Positions 34,344 to 43,034 of a DNA stretch of 64,000 nt are shown one piece after another. The position numbers and the translations under genes are program-made. Location of the stretch: positions 3,546,501 to 3,610,500 of the forward strand of contig NZ_LR699166.1 of the NCBI RefSeq assembly GCF_902459525.1, given 5' to 3'. How positions within the stretch are numbered: the first letter of the stretch is position 1; every line of letters begins with the position of its first letter. Origin of the DNA: Sideroxydans sp. CL21. GTDB lineage: Bacteria; Pseudomonadota; Gammaproteobacteria; Burkholderiales; Gallionellaceae. The notes under the pieces were generated by a model. The model was not told where the DNA came from and searched no databases. It saw nothing but the letters and a program-made list of their open reading frames with translations.

Positions 34344-35614
34344 TGCTGCATTTCTGCCAATTCTACCGCCGCGGCGAGCATTGCCAATCTTCCCACCACC
34401 CCGTAGGCATAGAAACGGTTGGGCGTGTCGTCCGGCGCGCAATCCGGATTGGGAAAGGCGCAGCAGGATTCGAAGGCCAAGGGAGAGAAACTCATGCCCG
34501 GCGCATTCAGGTTCTCGTCCACGCCACGGCTGGTGTGCACGCGGTAAAAGCCGCCGACCACAAAGTGGTCGATCATGTAAATCACGGGTTCGGCCACCGC
34601 GCCATTGATGTCTTCGAAGGTGTAGACGCCTTCCTGTATCAGCACGTCGGAGACCTGCATCCCTTCTTTAATCACTGCCATCTTGTTGCGCTGCTTGCGG
34701 TTAAGGTCGCGCACTTCGCTCGCGTCCTTTACCGTCATGATGCCCATGCCGTAAGTGCCCGCGTCGGCCTTGACAATCACGAAGGGATCTTCTTTCACAC
34801 CATACTCGGCGTATTTGGCGCGGATTTGCTGCAGCACAGTATCGACCTGCGCAGCGAGACATTCCTCGCCGGTGCGCGCATGGAAGTCAACCTCGCCGCA
34901 CACGGCAAAATAGGGGTTGATGAGCCAGGAATCGATGTCCAGCAGTTTGGCGAATTCATCGGCGACCTTGTCGTAAGCAGCGAAATGCTTCGACTTGCGC
35001 CGCGTCATCCAGCCTGCTTCCAGCGGTGGCATCACGTTCTGCTCAAGATTCTTCAGAATATCCGGCACGCCCGCCGAAAGATCGTTGTTCAGCAATACCA
35101 CGCAGGGATCGAAACCGTCCGTCATGCCCAGGCGGTTGCCTTTGCGCTGGATCGGCTCCAGTGTGAGCGTCCCGCCGTTGGGCAGCTGCATTGGCGTCGG
35201 CTGGGTGATCTCCGGCAACAGGCTGCCGACGCGAACTTTCAACCCGGCCTGGCGCAATATCTGCGTCAGTTGCGTCACATTCTGCAGATAGAACTGATTG
35301 CGGGTGTGATTTTCCGGAATGACCAACACCCCGCGCGCTTCCGGGCAGATTTTTTCGATCGCACTCTGCGCGGCGTGCACACACAAAGGCCAGAAATCCG
35401 GGTTCAGGTTGTTGAAACCGCCCGGGAACAGGTTGGTATCGACCGGGGCAAGCTTGAATCCGCTGTTGCGCAGATCGACCGACGTGTAGAACGGGATCGT
35501 ATGTTCCAGCCATTGCGTGCGGAACCAGCGCTCTATGGCGGGCTGTTCACTCAGGAAGCGTCGCTCCAGATCGAGCAACGGGCCTTTCAATGCGGTGGTG
35601 AGGTGCGGGACCAT
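34340..35614 (-). CDS. gshA: Glutamate-cysteine ligase, ferrooxidans type
   Basis: 424 residues from ATG 35614 (MVPHLTTALKGPLLDLERRF), with AGGT 7 nt upstream. It belongs to the GshA family first defined from Acidithiobacillus, unrelated in length to the E. coli enzyme. Conserved blocks include SVDLRNSGFKLAPVDTNLFPGGFNNL, VLVIPENHTRNQFYL, VIVKADAGTYGMGIMTVKDA and YMIDHFVVGGFYRVH. It makes gamma-glutamylcysteine, the first step to glutathione. In relatives gshB usually follows before EIIA; here apbE does. Confidence 0.92.
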   Translation of the reverse strand: MVPHLTTALKGPLLDLERRFLSEQPAIERWFRTQWLEHTIPFYTSVDLRNSGFKLAPVDTNLFPGGFNNLNPDFWPLCVHAAQSAIEKICPEARGVLVIPENHTRNQFYLQNVTQLTQILRQAGLKVRVGSLLPEITQPTPMQLPNGGTLTLEPIQRKGNRLGMTDGFDPCVVLLNNDLSAGVPDILKNLEQNVMPPLEAGWMTRRKSKHFAAYDKVADEFAKLLDIDSWLINPYFAVCGEVDFHARTGEECLAAQVDTVLQQIRAKYAEYGVKEDPFVIVKADAGTYGMGIMTVKDASEVRDLNRKQRNKMAVIKEGMQVSDVLIQEGVYTFEDINGAVAEPVIYMIDHFVVGGFYRVHTSRGVDENLNAPGMSFSPLAFESCCAFPNPDCAPDDTPNRFYAYGVVGRLAMLAAAVELAEMQQ

Positions 35615-35641
35615 GTGTCTACCTGCGAAAACAAGGCTCAC

Positions 35642-35813
35642 ATTCTAGCCGATTGGCATCACCTCATGCGCAAGCAAGCAGGAGGCTAGCCTTCAAGGGA
35701 GTGCGGGATTCGCCGACGCCGCCGGGTAATTGCCTGAAGATGCCCGTCGTTACTCGCCCACAGGCCGGTTACCTTGCAAGAATAGGGCGTCGTTGTGGAA
35801 GAACACTGTCTGA
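35642..35813. other. Gap upstream of gshA
   Basis: 172 bp between the small hydrolase gene and gshA. No ORF, RNA gene or strong hairpin is recognised; it should contain the gshA-pts promoter, but no clear hexamer pair is visible. Confidence 0.3.
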
Positions 35814-36344
35814 TCAACCCCGGAGCTGTTCGAGCAATGCGTAGCCTTCTCTCCAGTCGCCAAGCCCGCTGCTTGCATTGATATGGCCGCGATTGCCGAT
35901 ATGCACAACACGGCTGCCCCAGGCTTGAGCCAGACGCTCTGCGTGTTCAGCAGAACCATACGGGTCGTCTCTGCTAATCACAACGGTGCTGCGGAGCGAA
36001 AGCGGCTGAGTTGGCGTTAGGGAATATCCCGTCACATCCGGAGGACAGTTCGGCCCGTTCGGATCGGGCACCGCCACCAGCAAAGCTCCTGCCGCAGGTG
36101 AATGAGGACCGGCCGCCCAATGCGCGATGGTCAGACAGCCGAGGCTGTGCGCCACCAGGATAACCCGGGGTCCGGCTTGTTTCACGGCGGCTTCCAGCGT
36201 TGCAACCCACTCTTCGCAAACCGGCTTGTCCCAGTCGCGTTGTTGTACGCGCACGAAGTCAGGGTGCGCATTCTCCCAGAGGGATTGCCAGTGCTGTGGC
36301 CCGGAGTCGCCGATGCCGGGCAGGATGAGGACGGGTGTAGACAT
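35814..36344 (-). CDS. RBBP9/YdeN-type serine hydrolase
   Basis: 176 residues from ATG 36344 (MSTPVLILPGIGDSGPQHWQ). An alpha/beta hydrolase with the nucleophile in VAHSLGCL, an acidic residue in SRDDPYGSAEHAERLA and the histidine in GNRGHINASSGLGDWREG, the hallmark of the RBBP9/YdeN family. Substrate unknown. It starts just after the upstream hypothetical gene stop and is probably cotranscribed with it. Confidence 0.87.
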   Translation of the reverse strand: MSTPVLILPGIGDSGPQHWQSLWENAHPDFVRVQQRDWDKPVCEEWVATLEAAVKQAGPRVILVAHSLGCLTIAHWAAGPHSPAAGALLVAVPDPNGPNCPPDVTGYSLTPTQPLSLRSTVVISRDDPYGSAEHAERLAQAWGSRVVHIGNRGHINASSGLGDWREGYALLEQLRG

Positions 36345-36361
36345 ATAAGATTCGTATCCTG

Positions 36362-37066
36362 TCAATCGGGCAATCTATTTCGCAACTCGTCTCGATCGAA
36401 CCACCAGCTGTTACCCACGATCGCGTCCACTGCCTGGGACAAACGTGGCAGAAACACCTGCGGATCGCGCAGCTCCAGCCTGTCCAGCCACCGGTTCATC
36501 GCCTCCTGATCCTGCACATTGCCATGGCGCTTGGCCACCATCGCGATGAGGTTGTCGACGAGAAAGCACTGGCTTTCATGCTGGTCATCGTCGGCGCGCA
36601 GATCAACCACATAACGCGCCGCGATTGCGGCCAAGGCACCGACATCCGAAACATCGGGCGTCTCCTCCACCAGATGGATCAGCATCGCAATCGTCAGTTC
36701 CGGATCGACCGGAAAGGTAATGGCCAGCCATATACCCATCCCTAGCGCGGCCATGGAATCGTCCTGCCCGGCCTGAAACAGCACATCGCACGCCTCCACC
36801 GCGTCCTGCCAGGATTCCTGTTGCAGGGAAATCCGGAATGCCTCGCGCGCAATGTCCCACGCCTCCTTCTTGCGCTCCAACGCATTCAGCAGTTCGGCGA
36901 TGTCCATTTGCAGCCGTGCGCGCTGCAGCGAAGTTGTGTCTGACAGTGCGCTTAGCTCTTGGAGCTTTTCGGCGAGATGCTGCTTCAGCTCGGCTTGCTC
37001 TGCGGCTGATAGACCATCATTGGCGTGTTTGATTAACGGGGTGATGGCGGGGATGTTTTCGTTCAT
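36362..37066 (-). CDS. Hypothetical helical protein
   Basis: 234 residues, family not recognised. It is almost entirely helical with heptad-like stretches (AEQAELKQHLAEKLQELSAL, LQRARLQMDIAELLNALERKKEAWDIAREAF), suggesting a TPR-like or coiled-coil scaffold. It has no signal peptide or membrane segment. Base composition matches the core genome, and it is followed at once by the RBBP9-type hydrolase. Confidence 0.65.
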   Translation of the reverse strand: MNENIPAITPLIKHANDGLSAAEQAELKQHLAEKLQELSALSDTTSLQRARLQMDIAELLNALERKKEAWDIAREAFRISLQQESWQDAVEACDVLFQAGQDDSMAALGMGIWLAITFPVDPELTIAMLIHLVEETPDVSDVGALAAIAARYVVDLRADDDQHESQCFLVDNLIAMVAKRHGNVQDQEAMNRWLDRLELRDPQVFLPRLSQAVDAIVGNSWWFDRDELRNRLPD

Positions 37067-37240
37067 TCGATTGCGGGTAACGGATTTCAGGAAGGCTGTA
37101 GTTTAAACCAAGTAATCTTTCGAACCTGACCTGCTCAATTCACTGTTGGCGTTGAGGTTGACCGAATGGTTGGCAATCAGCACGTTGAGTTAAGCGCAGA
37201 GATAGCCCCTTTAATTTAGTACTTTGATTCCGCTTTAGTC

Positions 37241-37924
37241 TCAATCTGTCACACCTACGAATATGCTCTTGTACAAAACAGTAGTAATGAGTTTTCTTTC
37301 TTCCTCACTTAGAACATGACGTAAGCGAAATGATTTATCGATATTTTCAAAACGAGAGTTTAGTGCCAGCACTGACTGACCTTTTGGAGTCAATTTGCAG
37401 ACAAAACTTCTTTGATTTTGTGTTATTGGGACAGATGTTGAGACCAAATCTGAACTTACTAGATTTCGCAGCAATTCAACGGTAGGTTCTTGCGCAAATA
37501 AATCGACGCCATATGAGCCAATATCAATATAAGACGATGTAGTTCTGCGAGCCACGTTTGCGACGTGATTTTCTTCGCGCCCGTAGTGAGCAGCCTGCAT
37601 ATTTGGCAAGTCTACTTGATTCTTAAATCGTACATTCTTTAGCAACGTCAAGTGCAGTTTACTCAATCCTATCGTACCAATTAGCTCATCCCAACTATGT
37701 CGCGTCATCAATTGCTTGATTGCCGCGTCCGTATCGGGAAGAAGGTTGGTTACTGTGCTTATAAACTGTGCTTCTTCTTGGTTTTTATTTTTTTCGGTAT
37801 CTTGTTCTTTAGCTTTCCTTTCTTCACCCAGTTGCTTTTGTTGTCGCTCCATACGGGAACTCAGCAGGCCCATCACGATGAAGGCGCCAAAGAGGCATGT
37901 CATTATGATGCCTGGGACTGTCAC
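37241..37924 (-). CDS. Hypothetical membrane-anchored protein, low GC
   Basis: 227 residues from a GTG at 37924 with a near-perfect AGGAGGT 4 nt upstream. One N-terminal membrane helix (VPGIIMTCLFGAFIVMGLLS) precedes a charged coiled coil rich in Lys/Glu (QKQLGEERKAKEQDTEKNKN) and a soluble domain of about 150 residues with no recognised motif. The AT-rich composition and position at the head of a degenerate patch suggest acquired DNA. The gap 37067-37240 upstream of its end holds nothing identifiable. Confidence 0.6.
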   Translation of the reverse strand: MTVPGIIMTCLFGAFIVMGLLSSRMERQQKQLGEERKAKEQDTEKNKNQEEAQFISTVTNLLPDTDAAIKQLMTRHSWDELIGTIGLSKLHLTLLKNVRFKNQVDLPNMQAAHYGREENHVANVARRTTSSYIDIGSYGVDLFAQEPTVELLRNLVSSDLVSTSVPITQNQRSFVCKLTPKGQSVLALNSRFENIDKSFRLRHVLSEEERKLITTVLYKSIFVGVTD

Positions 37925-38080
37925 GCTTACCTCCTATGCGTATATTTATGGTTCATGTAGACAACTGCACCACCACTATACGGTGCTGTCGAAATGAAAT
38001 TTCCATTCCTATAAAGCTAAACTTTGTGCACCATATCTCATCGCAAAACAGAACTTGATAAAGACACCTTATAGTTGTTC

Positions 38081-38772
38081 TCATTTGCGTAAGAGTCTTT
38101 GCACTGTACCTACTCTCTCTATTGTTGGCAGCCAAAGCCTAACATCTTTAATGAAATCCTCTAGGAAACCGGATTCAATTTCTATTCCATCACCAAGAAA
38201 GTGGATGTCGGATATTCTCAACCCAGGCATTGCCACAATATTGTTACGCAGTTCTTCTCCATGCTCGTAAGAATCCAATAGGCCAGCGGCATGAACGATA
38301 CAATTTCTTGCGTATATCAAGTATTCAAGGAACTGAATTTTCGATTCTAAGCCCAATTTCGTTTTGTCATTAAACACGGTCAGTATATATACCGCCTCAT
38401 TCTGTTTTTTCCGCTTTTTTGACTGCTCTGGAAAATCAAAGGTTGCGCGCTTCTTTAATGCCAATAGCACCCATTCAATTGTTGTAATTAACGCGATTAA
38501 AGCCGCGTAGCGGACTCTTGTGTCAGGCTTACTTCAAATCTGTACTCCACACCTTCCAGCATATGATCTCGATACTGGACCTCAGATTGTGGGTCATCGA
38601 ATCCCACGTCATCACATTCTTTCTGAGCACGCTGAAGCTCCCGATGTTTTTGCCAGCCAATGTTGCTCTGCGAAAACTCGAGAAAGTCTTCCACATCTCC
38701 GAGCATCGAAAGTGTATCGAGACCAAAAAAGGTCTGATCAAGAAGCGAATCTAGGTCGAGCGTAGTCCCCAT
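38081..38772 (-). pseudogene. Frameshifted hypothetical gene
   Basis: Two adjacent minus-strand frames look like one broken gene. The 5' part (38772-38497, 91 codons, MGTTLDLDSLLDQTFFGLD) ends FEVSLTQESATRL-stop. A -1 shift near 38508 continues as AALIALITTIEWVLLALKK, a hydrophobic helix, into the 129-codon 3' part (FLEYLIYARNCIVHAAGLLDSYEHG... to 38081). The join gives about 225 residues with one central membrane-like helix. The 3' piece alone lacks a convincing start. No family recognised. A sequencing error would give the same picture. Confidence 0.6.
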
Positions 38773-38813
38773 GAAGTTTTAAATCCAACTAAGCGGCGAC
38801 ACGGCTAAACGGA

Positions 38814-39134
38814 CTAAATGGGAACAGACCACGTTTTATTTTCCCCAATCTCCTCATGTACCCACAGCGGATCAAGATCAGCCCCATTCGGCCAAGTGAG
38901 CGCACCTAGCTCGATGCTGACTTGCTGAAACAACTGAGCATCTTTGAGTGCGGCGAAAATACCTGCATTCGCACTATTCACCAGTGCCGACATATCGACG
39001 ATACCGCTCGTGCCGTCGTTGCAGGTGATTGAAAGCCGATAGCCCTGTTGCACATTGACTGTACGCACACGCCAAGGTGCGGCTGCGATTACTCCAGCGG
39101 GGCGATGTTCTTGGGTAACTGTTTCGATTTGCAT
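38814..39134 (-). CDS. DUF2442 domain protein
   Basis: 106 residues from ATG 39134 (MQIETVTQEHRPAGVIAAAP). The family pattern is seen in VNVQQGYRLSITCNDGTSGIVDM and LGALTWPNGADLDPLWVHEE. DUF2442 proteins are small and commonly encoded directly after a DUF4160 gene, as here with a 46-bp overlap; the pair is often listed as a toxin-antitoxin-like module, without firm function. Confidence 0.85.
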   Translation of the reverse strand: MQIETVTQEHRPAGVIAAAPWRVRTVNVQQGYRLSITCNDGTSGIVDMSALVNSANAGIFAALKDAQLFQQVSIELGALTWPNGADLDPLWVHEEIGENKTWSVPI

Positions 39135-39348
39135 AGGTTCCAGTCCTCCATCAATTCGGTGCGATGTTGTGCTGCCCATTCGAGTACGAGTGCCTGAGCA
39201 CGTCTCGGCAGGTTACCTCTGATGATTTCCAATGTGCGAATGTCGATCAAGGCTTCGTACTCGCCATACATGGCGTGAAAGTGGGCGGTGCATGCTCACG
39301 CCAGAACATCTGGATGATGATTCCGAAGAACTGGCTGATGGTTGGCAT
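39089..39348 (-). pseudogene. DUF4160 gene with a one-base frameshift
   Basis: A perfect AGGAGGT lies upstream of ATG 39348 and the frame reads MPTISQFFGIIIQMFWREHAPP, the classic DUF4160 start. The expected continuation HFHAMYGEYEALIDIRTLEII lies in the next frame: CACCGCCCACTTTCACGCC (about 39276-39294) lacks one C relative to the codons needed. The downstream frame then runs cleanly to 39089. Either the gene is dead or the assembly has one missing base. Confidence 0.78.
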
Positions 39349-39384
39349 GTATTACCTCCTTGTTGCCAGTTTACCAGCAACCCC

Positions 39385-39538
39385 ATCCTTCGACAGACTC
39401 AGGACAGGCTGACCTTCGGTCAGGCCGGTGTCCAGTTGGTTGAGATAGGGGTTCGCAGTTTTGTAGGTGGGCAATTATGCCCACGAGGTAGATGCGTTGA
39501 GGTGGATTTACCGCGTGGGCACAAAAACATGCCTACCC
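39385..39538. repeat. Cluster of palindromic repeats
   Basis: CCTTCGACAGACTCAGGACA (from about 39390) is a relative of the 7106-7198 repeat. TGGGCAATTATGCCCA (39468-39483) is a perfect hairpin, and CGTGGGCA...TGCCTACC (39513-39538) forms the other arm of a larger dyad with GTAGGTGGGCA (39463-39473). This non-coding stretch of about 150 bp separates DUF4160 from the attC-like site. Confidence 0.6.
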
Positions 39539-39553
39539 GGCTTCCATTTTTAA

Positions 39554-39624
39554 GCCCTGACGTTAAGTTGAGGGGCTGACGCGGGCTGCTTCGCGGCAGT
39601 CCCGCTAGAACGTTAGGTTAGGGC
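39554..39624 (-). other. attC-like integron recombination site
   Basis: On the minus strand, directly after the GrlR-like gene, GCCCTAAC and GTCAGGGC form 8-bp outer arms with one mismatch, 71 nt apart. Inside are GCGGGACTGC and GCAGCCCGC arms (39605-39596 and 39589-39581) with one unpaired base, as in the extrahelical base of attC sites, around a small loop. The arrangement, length and GCCCTAAC ends fit a short chromosomal-type attC. No integrase gene is in the window. Confidence 0.55.
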
Positions 39625-39632
39625 TATGGCAA

Positions 39633-39968
39633 CTACGGAAGCTCAGCACGGCGAACAGCCTTGATTGTGATTTTGCGCGCTGGATCTTCAACTACATGGC
39701 CGGACAAAACCATTTCATTTTGCGCAGGCGTTCCGGTAACTTTCATATTGAAGTTGTCCAACCCGACAACCGAGGACATACCCTGAACATCGGCATATTT
39801 TTTTACGTTTATCTCGGCGTGAATGACACCGTTTTCAACTTTGAAACTACCGACATAAATCATGGCGCTGTCACCACCAAAAACTCGACCTGTTTCAAAA
39901 ACAACAACGCCGTTACCTTGCATACCAAAACTAGATTTAAACTCAACTGACCAAAGTGCTTCTAACAT
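39633..39968 (-). CDS. GrlR-like small regulatory protein
   Basis: 111 residues from ATG 39968 with GAGGT upstream. MLEALWSVEFKSSFGMQGNG and VVVFETGRVFGGDSAMIYVG resemble the GrlR family, small beta-barrel lipocalin-like regulators; the rest is KVENGVIHAEINVKKYADV and NFNMKVTGTPAQNEMVLSG. No virulence locus is nearby, so the target is unknown. It sits immediately before an attC-like site in the orientation of a single integron cassette. AT-richer than the core genes. Confidence 0.68.
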   Translation of the reverse strand: MLEALWSVEFKSSFGMQGNGVVVFETGRVFGGDSAMIYVGSFKVENGVIHAEINVKKYADVQGMSSVVGLDNFNMKVTGTPAQNEMVLSGHVVEDPARKITIKAVRRAELP

Positions 39969-39980
39969 GATTAACCTCAA

Positions 39981-40354
39981 TTTAGTAATTTACAAAGTGA
40001 TGCTGATACTTGGCGACCATTATGGATAAGAGCCCTAACGTAAAGCGGTGTATAACTCTACCCATATCGCAATCAATCTGTTGATTTCTTGGAAGAACCA
40101 AGCGAATAGCCAAATAGTGGCTCTGATAACACACCTGTCATTGCATTTCCAACCTAACTACTCACTCAGTGATGAATTCGAGACATCTTTGAACTAGCTA
40201 TGTCACCCGAATTACCGTTCGAAGTCAATCGCCGCTCTTCGGGTGCCATGCCGCCATCGCGTCCGAAATAGCACTTACAGACCACCATGAAGCCTAAGGT
40301 CAGCTCGCCTCCCGTCAGTGGTAGAATGCGCGCCTTCGAAAATAAGGCAGTCCC
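39981..40354. other. Intergenic region upstream of ybiT
   Basis: 374 bp without a supported gene. GCCCTAACGTAAAG at about 40031-40044 is the inverted counterpart of the cassette end at 39617-39624 and may mark the other cassette boundary. The rest holds no ORF, RNA gene or strong hairpin recognised; the ybiT promoter should lie near 40300-40350. Confidence 0.4.
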
Positions 40355-41950
40355 ATGTTATCTACAGCAAATATCACCATGCAGTTCGGCGCCAAGCCGT
40401 TGTTTGAAAACGTCTCGGTCAAATTCGGCGACGGCAACCGCTACGGCTTGATCGGCGCCAACGGTTGCGGCAAGTCCACGTTCATGAAGATCCTCGGTGG
40501 CGATTTGGAACAATCTTCCGGCGAAGTCATGCTGGACAAGACCGAGCGCTTGGGCAAGTTGCGCCAGGACCAGTTCGCGTATGAAGACAATCGCGTACTG
40601 GATGTGGTGATGATGGGGCACGACGAAATGTGGGAGGCGATGGCCGAGCGCGATGCGATTTATGCCAATCCCGATGCAAGTGAAGAAGATTACATGCGTG
40701 CCGCAGATCTGGAAGCGACCTTTGCCGAGTATGACGGCTATACCGCCGAAGCACGGGCGGGTGAGTTGCTGCTGGGTCTGGGCATCGCCATCGAGTTGCA
40801 TCAGGGCAACATGAGCGCGGTGGCGCCGGGCTTCAAGCTGCGCGTGCTGCTGGCACAGGCTCTGTTCTCCAATCCGGACATCCTGCTGCTGGACGAGCCA
40901 ACCAACAACCTGGACATCAATACGATCCGCTGGCTGGAAGACATCCTGAATGCGCGCAATTCGACGATGGTGATCATCTCCCACGACCGCCATTTTTTGA
41001 ACAGCGTGTGCACGCACATGGCCGACCTCGACTACGGCAAGATTACCGTGTACCCGGGCAACTACAACGATTACATGCTGGCTTCCACACAGGCGCGCGA
41101 GCAGCAGTCGTCGGACAACGCCAAGGCCAAGGAAAAGGTTGCCGAGCTGAAAGCCTTCGTGGCTCGCTTCTCGGCCAATGCTTCCAAAGCCAAGCAGGCC
41201 ACGTCGCGCGCGCGCCAGATCGACAAGATCAAGATCGAGGACATCAAGCCTTCCAGCCGCCAGTACCCATTCATACGCTTCGATTACGACGAGCGTGACA
41301 AGCTGCACCGCGTTGCCGTGGAAGTAGAGAAGATGGCCAAGGGCTACGACCGCATGCTGTTCTCCAACGTCAATTTCCGCATCGACGCGGGCGAAAAGGT
41401 TGCCATCATCGGCCCCAACGGTATTGGTAAAACCACACTATTGCGCTGCCTAGCAGGCGAGCTTGCACCCGATACCGGCAGCATCAAGTGGGCGGAGAAA
41501 GCCAAACTCGGCTATTACGCGCAGGACCATGCCGCCGACTTTGCCCAGGACAAAGAAATGATGGAATGGATGACCGATTGGCGCGGCCCGACCGACGACG
41601 ACCAGGTGGTGCGCGGCACGCTGGGTCGTTTGCTGTTCTCCGGCGACGACGTGAAGAAGCGCGTGAAGGTGCTGTCCGGCGGCGAAAAGGGCCGCATGTT
41701 GTTCGGCAAGCTGATGCTGGCAAAATCCAACGTGCTGCTGATGGACGAGCCGACCAACCACATGGACATGGAAGCCATCGAGTCGCTCAACACGGCACTC
41801 GACCTGTTCAAGGGCACGCTGATCTTCGTGAGCCATGACCGCGAGTTCGTGAGTTCGTTGGCAACGCGCATCATTGAGATCTCGGCCAAGGGCGTGAACG
41901 ACTATCACGGCACGTATGAAGAATTCCTGCGTGACCAGATGGCGGAATAA
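40355..41950 (+). CDS. ybiT: ABC-F ATPase, YbiT type
   Basis: 531 residues, close to E. coli YbiT in length and across the whole sequence ([20 protein letters not shown]). Two ABC ATPase domains: Walker [11 protein letters not shown] and [10 protein letters not shown], Walker [11 protein letters not shown] and [10 protein letters not shown]. The first signature is degenerate ([15 protein letters not shown]), as in YbiT, and the second is [15 protein letters not shown]. The P-site tRNA-interaction linker lies between them (about 240-310). ABC-F proteins act on the ribosome rather than in membranes. Confidence 0.95.
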   Translation: MLSTANITMQFGAKPLFENVSVKFGDGNRYGLIGANGCGKSTFMKILGGDLEQSSGEVMLDKTERLGKLRQDQFAYEDNRVLDVVMMGHDEMWEAMAERDAIYANPDASEEDYMRAADLEATFAEYDGYTAEARAGELLLGLGIAIELHQGNMSAVAPGFKLRVLLAQALFSNPDILLLDEPTNNLDINTIRWLEDILNARNSTMVIISHDRHFLNSVCTHMADLDYGKITVYPGNYNDYMLASTQAREQQSSDNAKAKEKVAELKAFVARFSANASKAKQATSRARQIDKIKIEDIKPSSRQYPFIRFDYDERDKLHRVAVEVEKMAKGYDRMLFSNVNFRIDAGEKVAIIGPNGIGKTTLLRCLAGELAPDTGSIKWAEKAKLGYYAQDHAADFAQDKEMMEWMTDWRGPTDDDQVVRGTLGRLLFSGDDVKKRVKVLSGGEKGRMLFGKLMLAKSNVLLMDEPTNHMDMEAIESLNTALDLFKGTLIFVSHDREFVSSLATRIIEISAKGVNDYHGTYEEFLRDQMAE

Positions 41951-41958
41951 TAATACGG

Positions 41959-42081
41959 CGTCATTCCGGCGGAGGCCGGAATCCAGCCAATTTATTGGCC
42001 TCGCGTAGCGGGACTGCATTTGATTTTGTCCGCTATGCGGATATGTTTTACTGCTGGATTCCGGCCTCCGCCGGAATGACG
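41959..42081. repeat. Element with perfect 29-bp inverted repeats
   Basis: The arms at 41959-41987 and 42053-42081 are perfect inverted repeats (outer ends CGTCATTCC...GGAATGACG), each itself containing the dyad ATTCCGGC...GCCGGAAT. A further inner dyad pairs GCGTAGCGG with CCGCTATGC. The 123-bp element fills nearly the whole ybiT-murI gap. It resembles ATTCC-N-GGAAT dispersed repeats of betaproteobacteria and could also act as a transcript-end structure. Confidence 0.8.
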
Positions 42082-42092
42082 GGAGTTTAGGT

Positions 42093-42896
42093 GTGACTAT
42101 CTCTACTGGTGCGATCGGCGTTTTCGATTCGGGTGTGGGCGGGCTATCCGTCCTGCAACACATACGCCAGACGCTCCCGCATGAACGCCTGATTTACGTC
42201 GCCGATTCCGGTCACGTTCCTTATGGCGACAAATCTACGGACTACATCGAGCAGCGCTCGCACACCCTCACCCGTTTTCTGATCGGGCAGGGTGCGGATG
42301 CCGTCGTCATCGCCTGTAATACCGCCACGGCTGCAGCTGTGGCGAGCCTGCGCAGCGAGTTTTCACTGCCCATCGTCGGCATGGAACCCGCAGTCAAACC
42401 TGCCGTCGCGGCCACCCGTAGCGGCGTTGTCGGCGTACTCGCCACCATCGGCACCTTGGAAAGCGCGCGCTTCGCCGCACTGCTGGAACGCTATGGCGAA
42501 GAAGTGGAGATCGTCACTCAGGGCTGCCCGGGTTTGGTCGAGCAAGTTGAACTGGGTGAACTGAACAGCGCGCGAACTCTTGAATTGGTCAAACGCTACA
42601 CCATTCCGTTACTTGAGCGCGGGGCGGATACGTTAATACTGGGCTGCACTCATTACCCTTTCCTGGCTCCGCTGATTCGCGATGCAGTCGGCGCCAACAT
42701 TACCCTGGTCGATACCGGTGCTGCCGTTGCCCTGCAGCTGCGTCGGCGCATTCAGACCGAATTGCCCGCGCGCGCTCACGGCGACGGAAGTACGCGTTTT
42801 TTCACCAGCGGCGATGCCGGGCAAGCTTCACGCATCATGTCTGCGTTGTGGAAGAGCGATGTTGTCGCGGCGCGCTTACCGCTTGAGTTTTTATAA
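42093..42896 (+). CDS. murI: Glutamate racemase
   Basis: 267 residues from a GTG at 42093, just beyond the inverted-repeat element. N-terminal GVFDSGVGGLSVLQHIRQ and the two catalytic cysteines in VVIACNTATAAA (about residue 74) and LILGCTHYPFL (about 184) define the enzyme, which makes D-glutamate for peptidoglycan. A few codons may be lost or gained depending on the start. Confidence 0.95.
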   Translation: MTISTGAIGVFDSGVGGLSVLQHIRQTLPHERLIYVADSGHVPYGDKSTDYIEQRSHTLTRFLIGQGADAVVIACNTATAAAVASLRSEFSLPIVGMEPAVKPAVAATRSGVVGVLATIGTLESARFAALLERYGEEVEIVTQGCPGLVEQVELGELNSARTLELVKRYTIPLLERGADTLILGCTHYPFLAPLIRDAVGANITLVDTGAAVALQLRRRIQTELPARAHGDGSTRFFTSGDAGQASRIMSALWKSDVVAARLPLEFL

Positions 42897-43034
42897 CCTG
42901 CCCACGGAATCTTGGTTGCGGAATTTGTCGATTCGCTGGTTTATTGGCTGGCATTTCTATGGGCATGACAGACAAAACCGGCATAAACTGTAATTCTTAA
43001 AACCTGTTTCAACCATCGCCTATCGGAGGAAAGC

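Noticed and set aside
34328-35689. A 453-codon plus-strand frame opposite gshA
   Set aside because: Antisense shadow; the minus-strand GshA has clear family blocks over its whole length.
38490-38530. Programmed -1 frameshift in the split hypothetical gene
   Set aside because: No slippery heptamer and no clear downstream pseudoknot; simple mutation or sequencing error is more likely.
39460-39540. CRISPR-like repeat run
   Set aside because: The repeats are inverted dyads of differing sequence, not regularly spaced direct repeats, and no cas genes are near.
40200-40330. tRNA-like string GTTCGAAGTC upstream of ybiT
   Set aside because: No acceptor, D or anticodon stem can be built around it.
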